Origin: Colwellia sp.
Lineage (GTDB): Bacteria > Pseudomonadota > Gammaproteobacteria > Enterobacterales > Alteromonadaceae
Length of the DNA stretch: 64,000 nucleotides
Assembly: GCA_013215655.1 (NCBI GenBank)
Contig: JABSOX010000022.1
Span: 1-64,000, forward strand
Reading direction: 5' to 3'
The notes under the pieces were generated by a model. That model was not told where the DNA came from. It ran no database searches and worked only from the letters and a program-made list of their open reading frames with translations. Position numbers and translations under genes: made by a program. Each line of letters opens with the position of its first letter. Within the stretch, counting starts at the first letter, position 1. Positions 26,496-36,322 of the stretch are shown here, piece after piece.

Positions 26496-28608
26496 TGCCA
26501 TTTTTATCTGCTAAAAGGTAAGGCTTACAAATGCCAAAACCTTGTACATAATCAACACCAATTTCTTTGAGTTTTTCTAATATTTCATCATTTTCAACAA
26601 ACTCAGCAATGGTTTTTAAGTTCATGACATGACCAATTTGGTTAATGGAGTTAACCATTGCGCAATCAATTGGATCGTTGACCATATCTTTAACAAAGGC
26701 TCCGTCAATTTTCAAAAAATCTACAGGTAAGTTTTTTAAATAGGCAAAGGAAGATAAACCACTACCAAAATCATCTAAAGCAAATTTACATCCAACGGCT
26801 TTTAATGACTTAATGAAAGTATTAGCCGATGATAAATTGGATATCGCTGCTGTTTCTGTTATTTCAAAACTAATACTACCTTTAGTAATCTGGTGTTTTT
26901 CAAGTTGTTTGGTGATAAAACTCAATGTTTCGTTGTCTGATAAAGTTTGTCCAGAAAGATTAATGGCAAAATTAAAATTGTTTTTTGCAATGTATTCCTT
27001 GGAAGCACTGATCATCTTAAAGACATTTTCAACGACCCATCGGTCGATAGAAGACATTAAACCAAACCGCTCTGCTGCCGGTATAAATGCACCGGGAGGG
27101 ATAAGTTCACCTTGTTCATCACGCATCCTTATTAATACTTCAAGATGTGTTTTAGTGTCACTTTTATCTAAAGGTTCGATAGTTTGTGCATATAATAAAA
27201 ATTCATTTTTCTCTAGTGCTTTTTGTATGCGACTAAACCATTGCATTTCGCCGTGTCGTGCTGCAGCTTCACTGACATCCGCTTGGTAAAGATGAACTTG
27301 ATTTCTTCCGCCATCTTTAGCTGCATAACAAGCGGCATCGGAGGCACTTAATAAATCTTTTACACTTATGTTGTCATCCGTTATTTTTACGACACCAATA
27401 CTAACGCCGATACTGAACGACTTTTCACCCCAGACGAAACGATAATCTTTTATCGCCTGTCTAATTTTATTGGCGATCCTCATACAAATGTTTATTGGGC
27501 AGTCAAAGAGTTGTATACCAAATTCATCTCCTCCTAAACGGGCAAGGACATCACAATTTCGGATATGTTCTGACAGTAATTTTGATACTTGTATCAACAG
27601 TTCATCACCTGCTACATGACCACAAGTATCGTTAACAATTTTAAATTGATCTAAGTCTAAATACAGTAAAGCGTGTTGTGCTTGAATATTCTTTGTTGAT
27701 TCAACCAGTATGTGTAATTTTTTATCAAAGACTTCGCTGTTATATAATTTTGTTAGGGAATCATGTTCTGCCTGCCAATTAACTTCATCAGCAAGTTTAC
27801 GTGCACGAGTAACGTCACGAAAGACCAAAACGGACCCAGTAATCTCACTTTGCGAATTATATATAGCCGCTAACGACTCTTCAATGGCAATAGCCGTACC
27901 GTCTTCTTTGACGAGCACTAAGTTATTGCCGAAACTGTTAGGAATATTTTCGTTTTTAATACAAAGCCCTATTGAAGGAATAGGATCTTTTCCATCTTCA
28001 GAGTGCACAGAAAAAACTTCTTCAATATAATAGCCGTTTGCTCTTTTAATATTCCAACCAGTCATATTTTCTGCAATGCTGTTCATATACTCTACACGCC
28101 CATTTATGTCGGTTGTGATAACCGCATCAGCAATTGAGGATAAAATTGCGCGATTGTGTAATTCTTTTGCATGATATTCTGCGGCCTGAATACGTAACAT
28201 ATGGTCTCTGGCTACGGCCGCGCTCACATCTACAACCTGCACTAAACATAAAGTTTGGTTTGAAATAATAGGTTTAATCATAATCATCTGAGCCATCAAA
28301 TTGTGTTCAGATACAGAAGATACAGATTTGTACAATGGCAGTTTATGAGGGTTGAGTTTTTGTGATAATACCGAAGCCATGCCATGGCACAAGGCGTCAT
28401 CAATAGCATTGAGTAAACGAGCACTTTTAACATTAGGGAATACTTCAGCAAATGTTTTGCCTATAGCATCACTGTTATTAATGCCTGAACTTTGCACCAT
28501 CCATTGGTTCCAACACTGGATGGTTTGCTTTTTATCTAATAGTATTAAGCCAATGTCACTTAAATCTATAATCGAAGACGTCCAGTCAGCAATTGAGTTT
28601 TTTTCCAT
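26482..28608 (-). CDS. PAS-PAS-GGDEF-EAL signalling protein
   Basis: 708 aa, soluble. PAS domains at about 10-120 and 155-270 (ILSSIADAVITTDINGRVEY); GGDEF domain about 275-440 with intact ARLGGDEFGIQL near 357 and an I-site RNCD five residues before it; EAL domain about 450-700. In the EAL domain the signature is LEVLIRM instead of EALLRW, while DDFGSG, LKIDGAF and the neighbouring residues are intact. It may both make and break c-di-GMP. Third gene of an operon after a response regulator and a CheC-like phosphatase, 47 bases after the latter. Confidence 0.93.
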   Translation of the reverse strand: MEKNSIADWTSSIIDLSDIGLILLDKKQTIQCWNQWMVQSSGINNSDAIGKTFAEVFPNVKSARLLNAIDDALCHGMASVLSQKLNPHKLPLYKSVSSVSEHNLMAQMIMIKPIISNQTLCLVQVVDVSAAVARDHMLRIQAAEYHAKELHNRAILSSIADAVITTDINGRVEYMNSIAENMTGWNIKRANGYYIEEVFSVHSEDGKDPIPSIGLCIKNENIPNSFGNNLVLVKEDGTAIAIEESLAAIYNSQSEITGSVLVFRDVTRARKLADEVNWQAEHDSLTKLYNSEVFDKKLHILVESTKNIQAQHALLYLDLDQFKIVNDTCGHVAGDELLIQVSKLLSEHIRNCDVLARLGGDEFGIQLFDCPINICMRIANKIRQAIKDYRFVWGEKSFSIGVSIGVVKITDDNISVKDLLSASDAACYAAKDGGRNQVHLYQADVSEAAARHGEMQWFSRIQKALEKNEFLLYAQTIEPLDKSDTKTHLEVLIRMRDEQGELIPPGAFIPAAERFGLMSSIDRWVVENVFKMISASKEYIAKNNFNFAINLSGQTLSDNETLSFITKQLEKHQITKGSISFEITETAAISNLSSANTFIKSLKAVGCKFALDDFGSGLSSFAYLKNLPVDFLKIDGAFVKDMVNDPIDCAMVNSINQIGHVMNLKTIAEFVENDEILEKLKEIGVDYVQGFGICKPYLLADKNGNMIH

Positions 28609-28655
28609 ATTATTTATTACAGCGGATAGACTAAATCATTATTACTAAGATTCAT

Positions 28656-29276
28656 CTAAACTGCACCACCAAAATATTTACTTAACTGTTTTGATAATGC
28701 ATGCATCGAGGCAACATCCATTATTAATGTTAAGTAGCCACTTACCTTTGTTTTTTGCAAAGCAAAGTTCATTTGTAATAATAATACCCCTTCAGAGGAT
28801 GTTTCAGATGAAGTATTGCTTTTTATTACGTCTTCACAACTTCCTTGAGAGTATTGCGGTAAGGCAAACTCTAGGTTTTCTTGAAAGATATTCGCTAAAC
28901 TACCAAGACATGCGTTAAGAATAATATTTCCAACTTCGGTTAATGCTTCTTGCTCCATTTCAGAAAGCATATCTAACGGTAACGTATCGTCTTTAATTAA
29001 AGCTCGAACCAGCTCTAAGCTATGCTCTTCAGGAAAGAGTAATAAAGCATCTCCCCAAAAAGCTCCTTTAAAAGATTCTTTGACTGCTGTTATATTGTCA
29101 CCAACAAGACCTTTGATACGTTCTATGGCTTCTTCTTGACTGAGAGTATCTACTTTAGGAACAGACAGCTCTACTTCTTCGCCGACCATTTCACTTAAAG
29201 AGGCGGAAGCTCTACCCATACCTATATTGAGTAACTCTCCAAGGGCATCCTTTTGAAGTTCACTGAGTTCGATCAT
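28656..29276 (-). CDS. CheC-like chemotaxis phosphatase
   Basis: 206 aa. CheC/CheX/FliY fold with both active-site repeats: DALGELLNIGMG at 10-21 (Asp-x3-Glu-x2-Asn) and EALTEVGNIILN around 109-120. CheC proteins dephosphorylate CheY-P. Three bases upstream lies a CheY-like receiver, which is the obvious partner. No CheD nearby. In this operon it probably sets the output of the receiver rather than a flagellar switch. Confidence 0.9.
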   Translation of the reverse strand: MIELSELQKDALGELLNIGMGRASASLSEMVGEEVELSVPKVDTLSQEEAIERIKGLVGDNITAVKESFKGAFWGDALLLFPEEHSLELVRALIKDDTLPLDMLSEMEQEALTEVGNIILNACLGSLANIFQENLEFALPQYSQGSCEDVIKSNTSSETSSEGVLLLQMNFALQKTKVSGYLTLIMDVASMHALSKQLSKYFGGAV

Positions 29277-29279
29277 TGA

Positions 29280-29636
29280 CTAATTCTCAATATAGTTTCG
29301 AATTTTATCTTCCGTGACAGGCTTTTGAATAAAAGTAACACCAATATCATCTGCTCGGGCTTTGACACTGTCTTGAATGTTTGCTGTTAGTAAGGCTATT
29401 CTTGCATTGGGGAAGCGTTCTCTAAGTTCAATACATAAGGTTATGCCGTCCATGCCGGGCATATTATAGTCGACAGTCATCCAAGTAATATTTTGGCCTT
29501 CACATTTGGCTAAGGCATCAATTCCATCTTCAGCTTCAATAATTTCCCAATTGGGCTTTGCTGCTAAAGTAAAACCTTTGATCATCATTCTCGATAAACG
29601 ACTGTCATCAATAATTAAAATTTTATCTTCGCTCAT
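29280..29636 (-). CDS. CheY-like response regulator receiver
   Basis: 118 aa stand-alone receiver. Acidic pair in IIDDSRLSR, phosphorylatable Asp in WMTVDYNMPGMDG, the switch Thr in ALLTAN and Lys in FIQKPVT are all present. First gene of the receiver/CheC/GGDEF-EAL operon; no histidine kinase is adjacent, so the phosphodonor is elsewhere. Confidence 0.93.
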   Translation of the reverse strand: MSEDKILIIDDSRLSRMMIKGFTLAAKPNWEIIEAEDGIDALAKCEGQNITWMTVDYNMPGMDGITLCIELRERFPNARIALLTANIQDSVKARADDIGVTFIQKPVTEDKIRNYIEN

Positions 29637-29830
29637 TAAACGTTCCCTTTAATATGATGAATAAACGGTGTTTTTATTAATATGTTTTTGAAATGTCTAC
29701 TTCTGAAGTTGAGTATAGTTGACGATTTATAATATGTTGTTAAATTTTTGTTTTCAAAGTAGATAAAGAAAGTTATTACTCAACTTGTAACCTATTAGCT
29801 ATTGAATCTATCAAGAAGTAGATTTATTCT

Positions 29831-30070
29831 AGTTAACCTGAACTTTGGATAAGCAGCACTTGCTCAATATTCCTATTTACCCAATTCTCCGCGTTAAAAC
29901 ATTGATAAATAACTCGCTATTCATAAATGTTTTGCCTTGATAATCGAATAAATTGAAACATTGATTGAGTATATAATGCTTTAAACTATGCCATTAGGTT
30001 TGAGCACTTGAATAAGCTGTTGATTTGTATTGGATATCAAACACTCATTATCCAGAGTTCAGGTTAGTTA
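29831..30070. mobile_element. MITE-like element with 22-bp inverted ends
   Basis: AGTTAACCTGAACTTTGGAT (from 29831) is matched by the complement of TTATCCAGAGTTCAGGTTAG (30048 on), about 20 of 22 bases. The 240-bp unit has no reading frame of note and ends 23 bases before the sulfotransferase ATG. Its ends differ from the TATACCC family, so it is a second family. The rest of 29637-29830 is AT-rich with no gene. Confidence 0.65.
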
Positions 30071-30092
30071 AAATAATAAAGGTGAGTAAAAA

Positions 30093-32072
30093 ATGCAGCA
30101 AGTTGTTCAGCAAGCCACGGTGCTTTTGTCTAATGGAAATCCTAATAAAGCGGAAGCATTAGTGCGCGATGCATTAATTAAACAATCCAAAAATGAAGAA
30201 CTTTTAACTTTATTAGGACATAGTTTATTTAGACAAAATAAATCGACAGCAGCGATTCAGATTTTTGAAGATATTATTGGTCATTTCCCCCATTCGGTTA
30301 ATGCTTTACTTGAACTGGCAAGTGCTTATATGTCAATAAAAAATCATAGGCTAGCCGAACAGACTTTTAAAAGAATTATTGAAATTGAACCATCTTGCAG
30401 TGAAGCGTGGCAGTACCTTGGTAATTTGTTGATGCAACGTGGTGAAAATAAAGAAGCGACACCTTGTTTTATTCAAGCTGAACGTTGTGATCCTTTTCGT
30501 CATCATTTTGTTAAAGTACAAAATGCGCTTAAGGACAATAACTTTCATCAGGCTGAGAATATTTGTCGAGAAGTACTTAATCAAGAATCTAGGCATCCTC
30601 AAGCACTATATACGTTAGCCAAACTTGCTGAACAAGTTAATGCTCATGAGGAATCAATAAAAATACTAAAATACGGCTTAAACTACGCTCCTTATCATGT
30701 GAATTTATTAACGTCGTTAGTTAAGTGTTATACCTTTTTAGGTTTGTTAACGGAATCAATTAAAACCGCTCGTCGTATCGTTGCTATTGAACCTGACCAA
30801 GCAAAATATAATATGTTACTTGCTGAAGAGTTGGCCAATACCGGACAAAATGAAGAAAGCCTAGAGTATTATAATAAAGCGGTTGAGTTATCTCCCAACG
30901 TAGCCAATGTTTATATTCAACGTGGTCACCTATATAAAACAATGGGGAAACGAACAGCGTGCGAGGCTGATTATCGTAAAAGCCTTGAATTAGACAAATC
31001 AAATGGTACCGCTTTTTGGGCATTGGCTGATTTAAAATCTCATCGTTTTAATGATGAAGACATTAAAATAATGACATTGTTGGTGGTAAATACGGGAATT
31101 AGCAAAGCCCAGGCATCACAAGCTGCTTTTGCCTTAGCAAAATCTTTTGAGGACGAAGAAAATTTTTCTCGTGCTTTTGATTATTATCAGCAGGCCAATA
31201 AGCTCAGACCTGATATTCATTTTGTGCCAAGTGAATATAAAGCACAATGTGATGTAATACGAAACGGGTATTCAAAAGAGCAATTAGTAACAATAGCGAA
31301 TCCGCAAATCAGCCAAGCAATACCCATATTTATTGTGGGTTTAACACGTTCTGGCTCAACTTTACTAGAACAAATATTAGCAAGTCATAGTGACATTGAA
31401 GGCACCATGGAGCTTTATTCTTTACCTAGAGTGGTAAGGCGACTAGAAGCTATTAATGGCAAACTGGGTAAAACTTATCCTGAAAATCTCGATATGCTTT
31501 CTAGCGAGGATTTAACTGAAATTGGCCAAAGCTACTTAACAGAAACAGCTATATATCGTACAGGAAAAGCTTATTTTATAGATAAAATGCCGGCAAATTT
31601 TCATAACGTCGGTTTAATTCATAAAATATTACCCGATGCCATTATTATTGATGCTCGCCGTCATCCGTTATCAACGGGATTTAGTAATTATAAACAGCAC
31701 TTTGCTAGAGGATATGATTTTAGTTACGACTTAGATCATATCGGTCATTATTATAATCATTATGTAGCGCTGATGGATTATTGGAATGAAGTACTCCCTG
31801 ATAGAGTTTTGTGTATGCAATATGAGGAAATGGTACAAGATACTGAAAATCAAGTAAAAAGACTATTAGCACATTGTAAGCTTCCTTTTGAAGAACAATG
31901 TTTAGAGTTTTATAAAAATAAGCGGGCAGTGCGAACAGCGAGCAGTGAACAAGTTAGACAGCCGATCAATACCAAAGGAATGCAACAATGGAAAAACTTT
32001 GAAAGTTACTTATCGCCATTGAAAGATGCATTAGGTGAACAAACACTTAAACGTTTTGAAAAATGGTTGTAG
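30093..32072 (+). CDS. TPR-repeat sulfotransferase
   Basis: 659 aa. Residues 1 to about 330 are tandem TPR repeats (for example AEQTFKRIIEIEPSCSEAWQ, YLGNLLMQRGENKEAT). The C-terminal ~260 residues are a sulfotransferase: PAPS 5'-phosphate loop PIFIVGLTRSGSTLLEQIL near 411-429 and the 3'-phosphate block IIDARRHPLSTGFSNYKQHF. Soluble; acceptor unknown, and TPRs may bring in a protein substrate. ATG follows AAAGGTGAG. Converges with a TonB receptor, a pairing I recall as frequent in marine gammaproteobacteria. Confidence 0.9.
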   Translation: MQQVVQQATVLLSNGNPNKAEALVRDALIKQSKNEELLTLLGHSLFRQNKSTAAIQIFEDIIGHFPHSVNALLELASAYMSIKNHRLAEQTFKRIIEIEPSCSEAWQYLGNLLMQRGENKEATPCFIQAERCDPFRHHFVKVQNALKDNNFHQAENICREVLNQESRHPQALYTLAKLAEQVNAHEESIKILKYGLNYAPYHVNLLTSLVKCYTFLGLLTESIKTARRIVAIEPDQAKYNMLLAEELANTGQNEESLEYYNKAVELSPNVANVYIQRGHLYKTMGKRTACEADYRKSLELDKSNGTAFWALADLKSHRFNDEDIKIMTLLVVNTGISKAQASQAAFALAKSFEDEENFSRAFDYYQQANKLRPDIHFVPSEYKAQCDVIRNGYSKEQLVTIANPQISQAIPIFIVGLTRSGSTLLEQILASHSDIEGTMELYSLPRVVRRLEAINGKLGKTYPENLDMLSSEDLTEIGQSYLTETAIYRTGKAYFIDKMPANFHNVGLIHKILPDAIIIDARRHPLSTGFSNYKQHFARGYDFSYDLDHIGHYYNHYVALMDYWNEVLPDRVLCMQYEEMVQDTENQVKRLLAHCKLPFEEQCLEFYKNKRAVRTASSEQVRQPINTKGMQQWKNFESYLSPLKDALGEQTLKRFEKWL

Positions 32073-32103
32073 TTGGTACTTTCCTAGCTGTAAATGGATA
32101 CAA

Positions 32104-32136
32104 AAAAGGCGAGTAGATAAGTTCTACTCGCCTTTG
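32104..32136. terminator. Bidirectional terminator between sulfotransferase and TonB receptor
   Basis: AAAAGGCGAGTAGA-TAAGT-TCTACTCGCCTTT makes a 13-pair stem. The run of A before it is a T-run for the minus-strand receptor gene, and the plus strand has TTTGATTTTG. Serves both converging genes. Confidence 0.85.
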
Positions 32137-32170
32137 ATTTTGTGTTAAATTACTTTGCTAATATCAATCG

Positions 32171-34636
32171 TTAGAAAGTAAAATCAACGCGCATAGTAAC
32201 CGTTCGAGCGTTACCATATTCAACGTAATGATAGTTTCCGTAACCATTGCCGGTAGTACTTCTCCAGTCGATAATTTCTTTATCAAACAAGTTCTTAACA
32301 TGTAAACTTAAGTTAATACCATCTTGTAATTCGATACGTCCTGATAAATTTACTTTTTCGTATGAAGGAATCGTATCTTCGTCAGTGGCTTTAAAGTGAG
32401 TTTTATATTCATCATAAGCTTCCATATCCAAACGAACATAAGCTTGACGGTTAAATAATTCAAAACCTTGGTCAAGTGCTACATATAAATTGAATTTTGG
32501 TACTTGGGTCATGTCATCACCCGCTTTTGCACCAATAGATTCTACATCTTCAAGCATTTCTGCACTAACATAACCCGCATTCACGGTAAGTGTTAAGTCG
32601 TCAGTTAAATTGGTGGTTGTTTCTAACTCAAAACCTCGTGAACGTGCTTCAGCGGCATTGGCAGTAAAACTAAAGCCACAACCCATATCAATTTCAGCCT
32701 GAACACCTGTCCAGTCAATTTGATAGACGGCTGTTGATACTCTGAATTTATTATCAAATAAGGTCGCTTTATAACCTACTTCATAGTTATTGATTGCATC
32801 AGACTCATAACGCGCTTGATAAAACTGTGCATTTTCATCGTTACGACATGCCTGTGGCAAGGTTGCTATGTTATTGCCGCCAGGACGATAGCCTTCTGAA
32901 TAAAGAGCATAAACTGACATATCTGCATCAGGACGCCATGAAACACTGAATTTTTTACGGTTACCGCTTTCTTTACCACCTTGAGTAGGATTACTTACAA
33001 CATGAACACCATCATCGTTAGTAGAGCCCCAGATGCCTTTTATTTCTGACTCTTCCGCATCTTCTAATTCATAAAAGCGAATACCTGCGGTAAATTCAAA
33101 TTCACCCATATCGGCAACTTGCATGGTGTAACTAAATTCACCAAAGAAAGATTGTTCTTTGGTAAAACTAACCAGCGTTTCTTCACTGTAGTTAATATCA
33201 GGGTTATTCCAGTAGAACAGCCCTAAATCAGCAACGGTTGCTAAGTCTTGAACATTGCCATGACCATCATCCCAGCCACCTGATAAATAACCCCACGAAT
33301 CGCCCCATAAGGCTGTGGCTATTGCTTTACCTTTATCGCCATCTCCATGGTACTGATCTTGTCTGTTTGGACCTTTACCTTTTTCATCTTTATCGTAGAA
33401 ATAACCTACCGTCCAATCAAAGTTACTTTCAGTATCTAGGTTAGATAAACGTAACTCATGAGTCATACGTTTACGTTGAAAGTCATTGATCAGCCAAGTG
33501 CGGAACATATCGCCGCCATCACTGCGTGACCAATTAGCACTGGTGCCAACGTAATCGTCATATTCACGGTAAGAGCCGTCGTAACTTAATGAAGCAAAAT
33601 CATAGAGATTATCGTGCTGAATATTTAAGGTGACCATATTGGTATCGTCATCGGTACGACGATCCATTAATTCCCAAGCATTGTATCTTGGGTCAGTACC
33701 GCCGGCGATATAACCCGAACTCATACATTCTACACGACCGTTATTACACTCAGGTCCTGCACCAATTTCAACATCATAACCAAATCGGGCATCTGAGTTG
33801 GCTGTCAATATCGCTTCATAAGCGGCGCCACCGGTGGCAAGATCAGCGGTGTCAGTGCCTATACGTTTATATTCATCATGAACAAAACCTAGATTGATAC
33901 TAAAGTCATCTTGTGGTTGCCATAACAATTGCGCGCGTAAAAAGTTTTTATTGACGTTACCTTGCACTGCGGTGTTAACGTTAGTCACACTTAATGGTTG
34001 ATCCGTGGTGCTACCCGTGACACGTAATGCTACTTCGTCGCCAATAGGCAGGTTGATGGTGCTGTAAATTCGTTGATCAAAGCCGTCAACTTCCTTTTCA
34101 GATGTTACTTGTAAAGAGGCATTTATTTCAAATTCATTAAGTTGTGGTCTTTTGGTGATAATTCTTACAGTTCCGCCAATAGCATTTGAGCCATAAAGTG
34201 TACCTTGTGGACCACGTAAGATTTCAACACGTTCAACATCATAAAGGTCATCAAAATCATAGGGAATTCCGTCTGTAAAAGTACTGGTTGTACCTATTTC
34301 AGATGTTGTTGTACCGCCTGATTCATTACTGCCACTTAAACCACGTAAGACAAGTTCGCCACGAGGGCTTGCTGCCCCTGCAATTGAGCGAAATAGATCT
34401 GATTTATCTAGTAAGTTACGATCGGCAATTTCAATAGCACCAACGGTAGATACGTTCATGGGTATTTCAATAACAGATTCTGATTTTCTGCGTGAAGTAA
34501 CCATAATGCGCTCAACTTTAGCTTCTTCTGCTTGAGTCTCGGCTGCAGCTGCTTGCATAGGTAGTGCATATAATGCTGAAAGTACGGCACTACAGACAAT
34601 ACTGGTTTTGAGAGAGTTTGTTTTTATAGTAGACAT
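32171..34636 (-). CDS. TonB-dependent outer membrane receptor
   Basis: 821 aa. Signal peptide to about residue 32 (LPMQAAAAETQ), TonB-box-like stretch VERIMVTSRR, plug domain with RGLSGS and VEILRGPQGTLYGSNAIGGT, then a 22-strand barrel with many aromatic strands and a C-terminal Phe (MRVDFTF). Imports a large or scarce ligand with TonB-ExbB-ExbD energy; the ligand is not evident, and the sequence looks like the carbohydrate or unknown-substrate class rather than a siderophore receptor. GGGAAA precedes the ATG. Converges with the sulfotransferase. Confidence 0.94.
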   Translation of the reverse strand: MSTIKTNSLKTSIVCSAVLSALYALPMQAAAAETQAEEAKVERIMVTSRRKSESVIEIPMNVSTVGAIEIADRNLLDKSDLFRSIAGAASPRGELVLRGLSGSNESGGTTTSEIGTTSTFTDGIPYDFDDLYDVERVEILRGPQGTLYGSNAIGGTVRIITKRPQLNEFEINASLQVTSEKEVDGFDQRIYSTINLPIGDEVALRVTGSTTDQPLSVTNVNTAVQGNVNKNFLRAQLLWQPQDDFSINLGFVHDEYKRIGTDTADLATGGAAYEAILTANSDARFGYDVEIGAGPECNNGRVECMSSGYIAGGTDPRYNAWELMDRRTDDDTNMVTLNIQHDNLYDFASLSYDGSYREYDDYVGTSANWSRSDGGDMFRTWLINDFQRKRMTHELRLSNLDTESNFDWTVGYFYDKDEKGKGPNRQDQYHGDGDKGKAIATALWGDSWGYLSGGWDDGHGNVQDLATVADLGLFYWNNPDINYSEETLVSFTKEQSFFGEFSYTMQVADMGEFEFTAGIRFYELEDAEESEIKGIWGSTNDDGVHVVSNPTQGGKESGNRKKFSVSWRPDADMSVYALYSEGYRPGGNNIATLPQACRNDENAQFYQARYESDAINNYEVGYKATLFDNKFRVSTAVYQIDWTGVQAEIDMGCGFSFTANAAEARSRGFELETTTNLTDDLTLTVNAGYVSAEMLEDVESIGAKAGDDMTQVPKFNLYVALDQGFELFNRQAYVRLDMEAYDEYKTHFKATDEDTIPSYEKVNLSGRIELQDGINLSLHVKNLFDKEIIDWRSTTGNGYGNYHYVEYGNARTVTMRVDFTF

Positions 34637-34784
34637 GTTTTCCCTTAATTTTGTTTACCTGTTCTATCTTTTGTTTTTAAATTTATTACAGGGTGTATTA
34701 CTTAAAATAAGAGACTTATTTTTGCTATTCCTTAAGCGTTAGCTTTACTTTTATACTGAAATTCCTAAGCCCTTATTTTAATTT

Positions 34785-34810
34785 GTACTAACTTATATAC
34801 AAATTAGTAC
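34785..34810 (-). promoter_or_regulatory. GTACTAA inverted repeat upstream of the TonB receptor
   Basis: GTACTAA (34785-34791) and TTAGTAC (34804-34810) lie about 150 bases upstream of the receptor start, separated by an AT-rich 12-base loop. It could be an operator. No regulator is adjacent. Confidence 0.3.
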
Positions 34811-35213
34811 TACCGAGTAAATCATGGAAAAAATCAATAAACAACAGGGTAAAAGATAAGCAACTTATTGATTTTTGCGTTATTAATCACAAAAAATGAA
34901 TTTTTACAGTATTCTTCGTATTTGCCGTTTTTTTTGTATTTGAATAATTATTTATCTTTTATTTTAGGGAATATTCGGAATCCATATGATTGGCTGATGT
35001 TAATCTTGTATATATTTAAAAGAGCGGTTTTTATACGTTTTTTTCTTGTAATTAATCTTATTACTATCATTTTAAAATCATTTTATTCATATTTTTTTGG
35101 ATATTTATACAAAGTTAAAAAAATGAAAGTAAATGTTAATGGAGTGAATTCATACGTAAACGGCTAAACAACTCAGACAGGAAACTGTAAATGGAATGTT
35201 ATTTGTTAGCTTA
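34811..35213. other. Very AT-rich spacer without a gene
   Basis: Long T and A runs; a 99-codon frame at 34868-35167 starts with TTG, has no ribosome site and is made of Phe/Leu/Ile/Tyr from base composition, so I do not call it. Nothing else is recognisable before the element at 35214. Confidence 0.5.
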
Positions 35214-35443
35214 TATACCCAAACAACTTCAAGATGCTCGTTTCAGGGCGCCCGAGAAATTCATGTTCAAGGCGCGTATTTTATTAATGATTTTCTCGGA
35301 CGTCTCCGTAGGACTGGTTTAGAAACGTATTATGCTGCGTTATTGATTTCGACAATAGACATAACTATTCTCCTCAATCAATGTCTTGCCTAAAACATTT
35401 CTAATTACAGCTGAACCCTGCATCTTGACGTAGCTTGGGTATA
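35214..35443. mobile_element. MITE-like palindromic element, TATACCC-ended (copy 2)
   Basis: Starts TATACCCAAACAACTTCAAG and ends with the complement of TATACCCAAGCTACGTCAAG; about 33 terminal bases are related. Interior blocks match copy 1 at 22594 (GAAATTCATGTTCAAGGCG, GGACTGGTTTAGAAACGTAT, TTATGCTGCGTTATTGATT). 230 bp, no transposase. Ends 63 bases before the first binding-protein gene. Confidence 0.75.
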
Positions 35444-35506
35444 ATTTGCTAAAATTGAATTTATTGCATAATTTAAAAGATAGTTACTATTAATTTTAAT
35501 GCATTT

Positions 35507-36256
35507 ATGACGATAAAACTTGCACAGCTTACCTTGATTATTTTGTTGCTTTTTAGCGATAATTGTAAGGCGGCATCTGTGCATTTTGTTACCGAGCATT
35601 TACCGCCATTTCAAATTGTAGAAAATAATAAGCTCTCAAGCGGTGCTATGTTTGAACTGGTCAAAGCGCTGATAGCATATACTAAAGTTGATGCAACAAT
35701 AACGTCTTATCCTTGGGCAAGGGCGTATGCATTAGCATTACAACAGCCAAATACCTTTATATTTTCGATGCAAAGAGTTTCGTCACGGGAGTCACTTTTT
35801 CATTGGATAGGTCATTTATATACGCTTAAAACTCAAGTAGCCATATTATCTAAGAGGCTTGATATAAAGCTTGATAAAGAAGAATACATAAATAATTACA
35901 GCATCGGCGCAGTTAACGGTGGCTTTGAACATCTATTGTTAAATAAATTGGGAATTGATAGAAATATTTATCTGGCAACAAGTTATAAGCAGTTATGGCA
36001 AATGTTAGAGAGTGGACGTCTTGATAGCATTATGACTAATCCATATACATCAAAGTCGATGATGAAGGCATTGGGGATTAATGCGAATGAAGTTGTTTTT
36101 CCTCTGGAATTTAATGTTGATGAAAACAAGCTCTATTTAGCGGCAAGTAGACGAACAGACCCTGTTATTATTGAAAAGCTTAGACAGGGGTTAATTGCCC
36201 TTAAAGATAACGGTACTTATCAAAAAATACTTACTAAATGGCAGCTTAACCTTTAG
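35507..36256 (+). CDS. Periplasmic solute-binding protein (SBP_bac_3 type), copy A
   Basis: 249 aa. Signal peptide with hydrophobic LTLIILLLFSDNCKA, then HFVTEHLPPFQIVENN, ITSYPWARAYALALQQPN, and the C-lobe TYQKILTKWQLN. This is the family-3 (polar amino acid) binding-protein fold, of the compact type often found without ABC genes. Paralogue B follows 66 bases later with more than half its residues the same by eye (VHFVTE.LPPFQ, WARAY, SIGAV, DSIMTNP). No permease is nearby, so it could serve a distant transporter or a sensor. Confidence 0.88.
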   Translation: MTIKLAQLTLIILLLFSDNCKAASVHFVTEHLPPFQIVENNKLSSGAMFELVKALIAYTKVDATITSYPWARAYALALQQPNTFIFSMQRVSSRESLFHWIGHLYTLKTQVAILSKRLDIKLDKEEYINNYSIGAVNGGFEHLLLNKLGIDRNIYLATSYKQLWQMLESGRLDSIMTNPYTSKSMMKALGINANEVVFPLEFNVDENKLYLAASRRTDPVIIEKLRQGLIALKDNGTYQKILTKWQLNL

Positions 36257-36322
36257 CGCGAAGTTTGCTAAATATTCATCTTTCAAGTAATTTAAAATTA
36301 TATTTGTATAGAGTGTTTCTTA

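Noticed and set aside
34868-35167. 99-codon open frame rich in Phe, Leu, Ile and Tyr
   Set aside because: TTG start without a ribosome site, composition explained by T-rich DNA, no recognised motif.
35196-35599. Short open frames across the 35.2-35.6 kb repeat on both strands
   Set aside because: They lie inside or across the TATACCC element and have no support of their own.
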